Assembly: GCA_026770585.1 (NCBI GenBank)
Contig: MU647625.1
Coordinates: 39,865 to 53,397 of the forward strand
Length of the DNA: 13,533 bases
Direction of reading: 5' to 3'
Origin: Baffinella frigidus
Lineage: Eukaryota; Cryptophyceae; Cryptomonadales; Baffinellaceae
Program-made: the position numbers and the translations under genes
The notes under the pieces: model-generated
Database searches by the model: none
Seen by the model: only the letters and a program-made list of their open reading frames with translations
Told to the model about the DNA's origin: nothing
Shown: piece by piece, positions 13,252-13,533 of the stretch
Numbering within the stretch: position 1 is the stretch's first letter
How the letters are laid out: each line of letters starts with the position of its first letter

Positions 13252-13294
13252 AGTGGGGAGGCTGTCTTGGCGTGGACGCTCCCAGCCGAAACGG
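13211..13294 (+). CDS. FN3 A-B exon copy (alternative exon or ghost)
   Basis: The frame reads WTVSVKPPVLLSGEAVLAWT then LPAETG, ending at a GT donor (GTACAA at 13295) in the same phase as the donor at 12891. It combines the 5' part of the exon type seen at 1310 with a 3' part like that of 12720-12890. The core Trp and turn are intact. It may be a substitute for the end of the 12720 exon, or the start of the next unit of the gene. Confidence 0.45.
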
Positions 13295-13402
13295 GTACAA
13301 AAATGGGGTATACAAATGGGGTACACATTACCACACTGTATAGAAATGGGGTACACATTAAATACCTACACAATACATATAGCATAGTAAAAACTGGTAC
13401 CG

Positions 13403-13420
13403 GCCTCCCCGACGACACTG
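13403..13420 (+). pseudogene. Last 18 bp of exon 12720 type plus donor
   Basis: gcctccccgacgacactg followed by GTAAGACCCC repeats the end of exon 12720-12890 and the first bases of its intron. Between 13300 and 13380 a ggggtacacatta unit is tandemly repeated. From 13449 on, cccgtgaagcctgtctccgc followed by agc resembles the start of the exon-flank type again (VKPVSAAP). Confidence 0.55.
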
Positions 13421-13533
13421 GTAAGACCCCGGAACCCTGAACCCTCAACTCCCGTGAAGCCTGTCTCCGCAGCACCCCACCCCACCCTCCCGTCACCCCA
13501 ACAACCAAGGGGTTACCCCAACCCCCAGGGGGT

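Overview
The window looks like nuclear DNA of a eukaryote, most likely a microalga or another protist with plant-type (TTTAGGG)n telomeres. Three things point that way. There is no long open reading frame. Short coding islands are bounded by GT-AG splice sites. The introns are packed with degenerate TTTAGGG/CCCTAAA arrays, minisatellites, homopurine tracts and small inverted-repeat elements. A green (prasinophyte-type) alga or a dinoflagellate-like alga would both fit, but the GT donors argue mildly against a dinoflagellate. The species cannot be settled from this window. I see no bacterial operon, rRNA, tRNA, CRISPR array or virus.

The only gene I can support is an internal part of a multi-exon gene on the + strand, encoding fibronectin type III (FN3) repeats. 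Reading the islands by hand gives eleven exons whose phases match at every junction: 1551-1634, 3096-3158, 3807-3896, 4931-5094, 5893-5963, 6897-7009, 7784-7892, 8531-8657, 9451-9535, 11135-11246 and 12720-12890. Joined, they give about 396 uninterrupted codons. These make up the end of one FN3 domain, three essentially complete FN3 domains and the start of another, plus a 23-residue linker exon. Further FN3-like exons lie at 337-516 and 1310-1388, but their junctions are less certain. The start, the end, and any signal peptide or membrane segment lie outside the window. Extracellular adhesion or cell-surface function is the usual role of such proteins but is not shown here.

Nearly every exon has one or more degraded copies of itself, with some flanking intron, in an adjacent intron. 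Copies of exons 1551, 3096, 3807, 4931, 5893, 6897, 8531, 9451, 11135 and 12720 can all be recognised. Some keep frame and splice sites; others have lost the core Trp, the donor, the acceptor or the frame. The locus seems to evolve by constant small duplication, with inversions and fold-backs.

Layout: 1-336 has a short direct repeat, then exon 337-516. Region 541-1300 holds inverted repeat fragments and a 123-bp inverted-repeat element. Region 1310-1634 holds two exons. Region 1640-3510 is a large telomere-like block, G-rich on the left and C-rich on the right, flanked by inverted copies of one exon. Region 3807-5330 holds one FN3 domain with its copies and a 161-bp MITE. Region 5447-6345 is the linker-exon family with (GGGA)n tracts. 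Region 6401-9900 holds further exons, a second MITE, minisatellites and palindromes. Region 9900-11130 has telomere-like DNA, exon fragments and a third MITE. Region 11135-12060 holds an exon, a TA-flanked 196-bp MITE and a folded-back exon copy. Region 12720-13533 holds the last good exon and several of its decayed copies.
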